From: a bacterium
GTDB taxonomy: Bacteria > Patescibacteriota > Minisyncoccia > UBA6257 > JAGOQP01
Direction: 5' to 3'
NCBI GenBank assembly: GCA_021780155.1
Contig: JAJXZH010000035.1
Coordinates: 1 to 34,761, forward strand
Length of the DNA stretch: 34,761 nucleotides
Numbering within the stretch: the first letter of the stretch is position 1; every line of letters starts with the position of its first letter. The notes beneath the pieces are model-generated. The model ran no database searches. It was not told where the DNA came from and saw nothing but the letters and a program-made list of their open reading frames with translations. A program made the position numbers and the translations under genes. Shown in pieces: positions 34,553-34,761 of this stretch.

Positions 34553-34761
34553 ATGCCACAAAAAGAATTGGTTATGGACAAATTGGCGGAAATTTTATTT
34601 AATCGTTTTTTTGCCGACTCCAAAAAACTTTCGGCGGAACAATTTCTGGATTTTTTGAAACCCAAAATTGATCAGACGATAACATTTGAAGAATTAGAAA
34701 AGCGAATAAAATCGGGAAAGAAATTAAAAATAAAATTTGGAATAGATCCAACCGGTCCGGA
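34553..34761 (+). CDS. tyrS: tyrosyl-tRNA synthetase, N-terminal part (truncated by window)
   Basis: MPQKELVMDKLAEILFNRFFADSKKLSAEQFLDFLKPKIDQTITFEELEKRIKSGKKLKIKFGIDPTGP. Confidence 0.8.
   Translation, partial: MPQKELVMDKLAEILFNRFFADSKKLSAEQFLDFLKPKIDQTITFEELEKRIKSGKKLKIKFGIDPTGP

Overview
AT-rich window that looks like a Patescibacteria/CPR (Parcubacteria-like) chromosome; the taxonomy is my inference from gene content, SD-less starts and missing uL30. Most of it is one ribosomal-protein supercluster: infA-rpmJ-rpsM-rpsK-rpsD-rpoA-rplQ-(small ORF)-tuf-rpsJ, a ~2.9 kb interruption, then rplC-D-W-B-rpsS-rplV-rpsC-rplP-rpmC-rpsQ-rplN-rplX-rplE-rpsZ-rpsH-rplF-rplR-rpsE-rplO-secY, a tandem structured repeat, adk and map. 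Flanking genes: alr, a SAM methyltransferase, a short alaS, an FtsA/PilM-like gene, a baseplate-J-like gene, a diadenylate cyclase fused to a YbbR-like domain, a GT2, greA, lysS, an FtsQ-like gene, a GT39-like gene, and the starts/ends of tyrS and an rsmH-like frame at the edges. The strongest candidate for something undescribed is the interruption between rpsJ and rplC (about 12205-15040). It holds six small orphan ORFs, mostly with their own promoter, Shine-Dalgarno and intrinsic terminator. Three junctions carry a near-identical palindromic motif (TCTAAAATCTCGGCTTCATGTATGAAACC), two units share a nearly identical promoter/5'UTR, two encode paralogous proteins (GRKFQRDNPN), and one is a GC-rich prepilin-like gene. 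Other notable items are a perfect 127-bp tandem repeat with several hairpins between secY and adk, an RNA polymerase alpha subunit with no C-terminal domain, a His-rich tail on uL22, and several probable leaderless promoters. All calls were made by eye; no searches were run.
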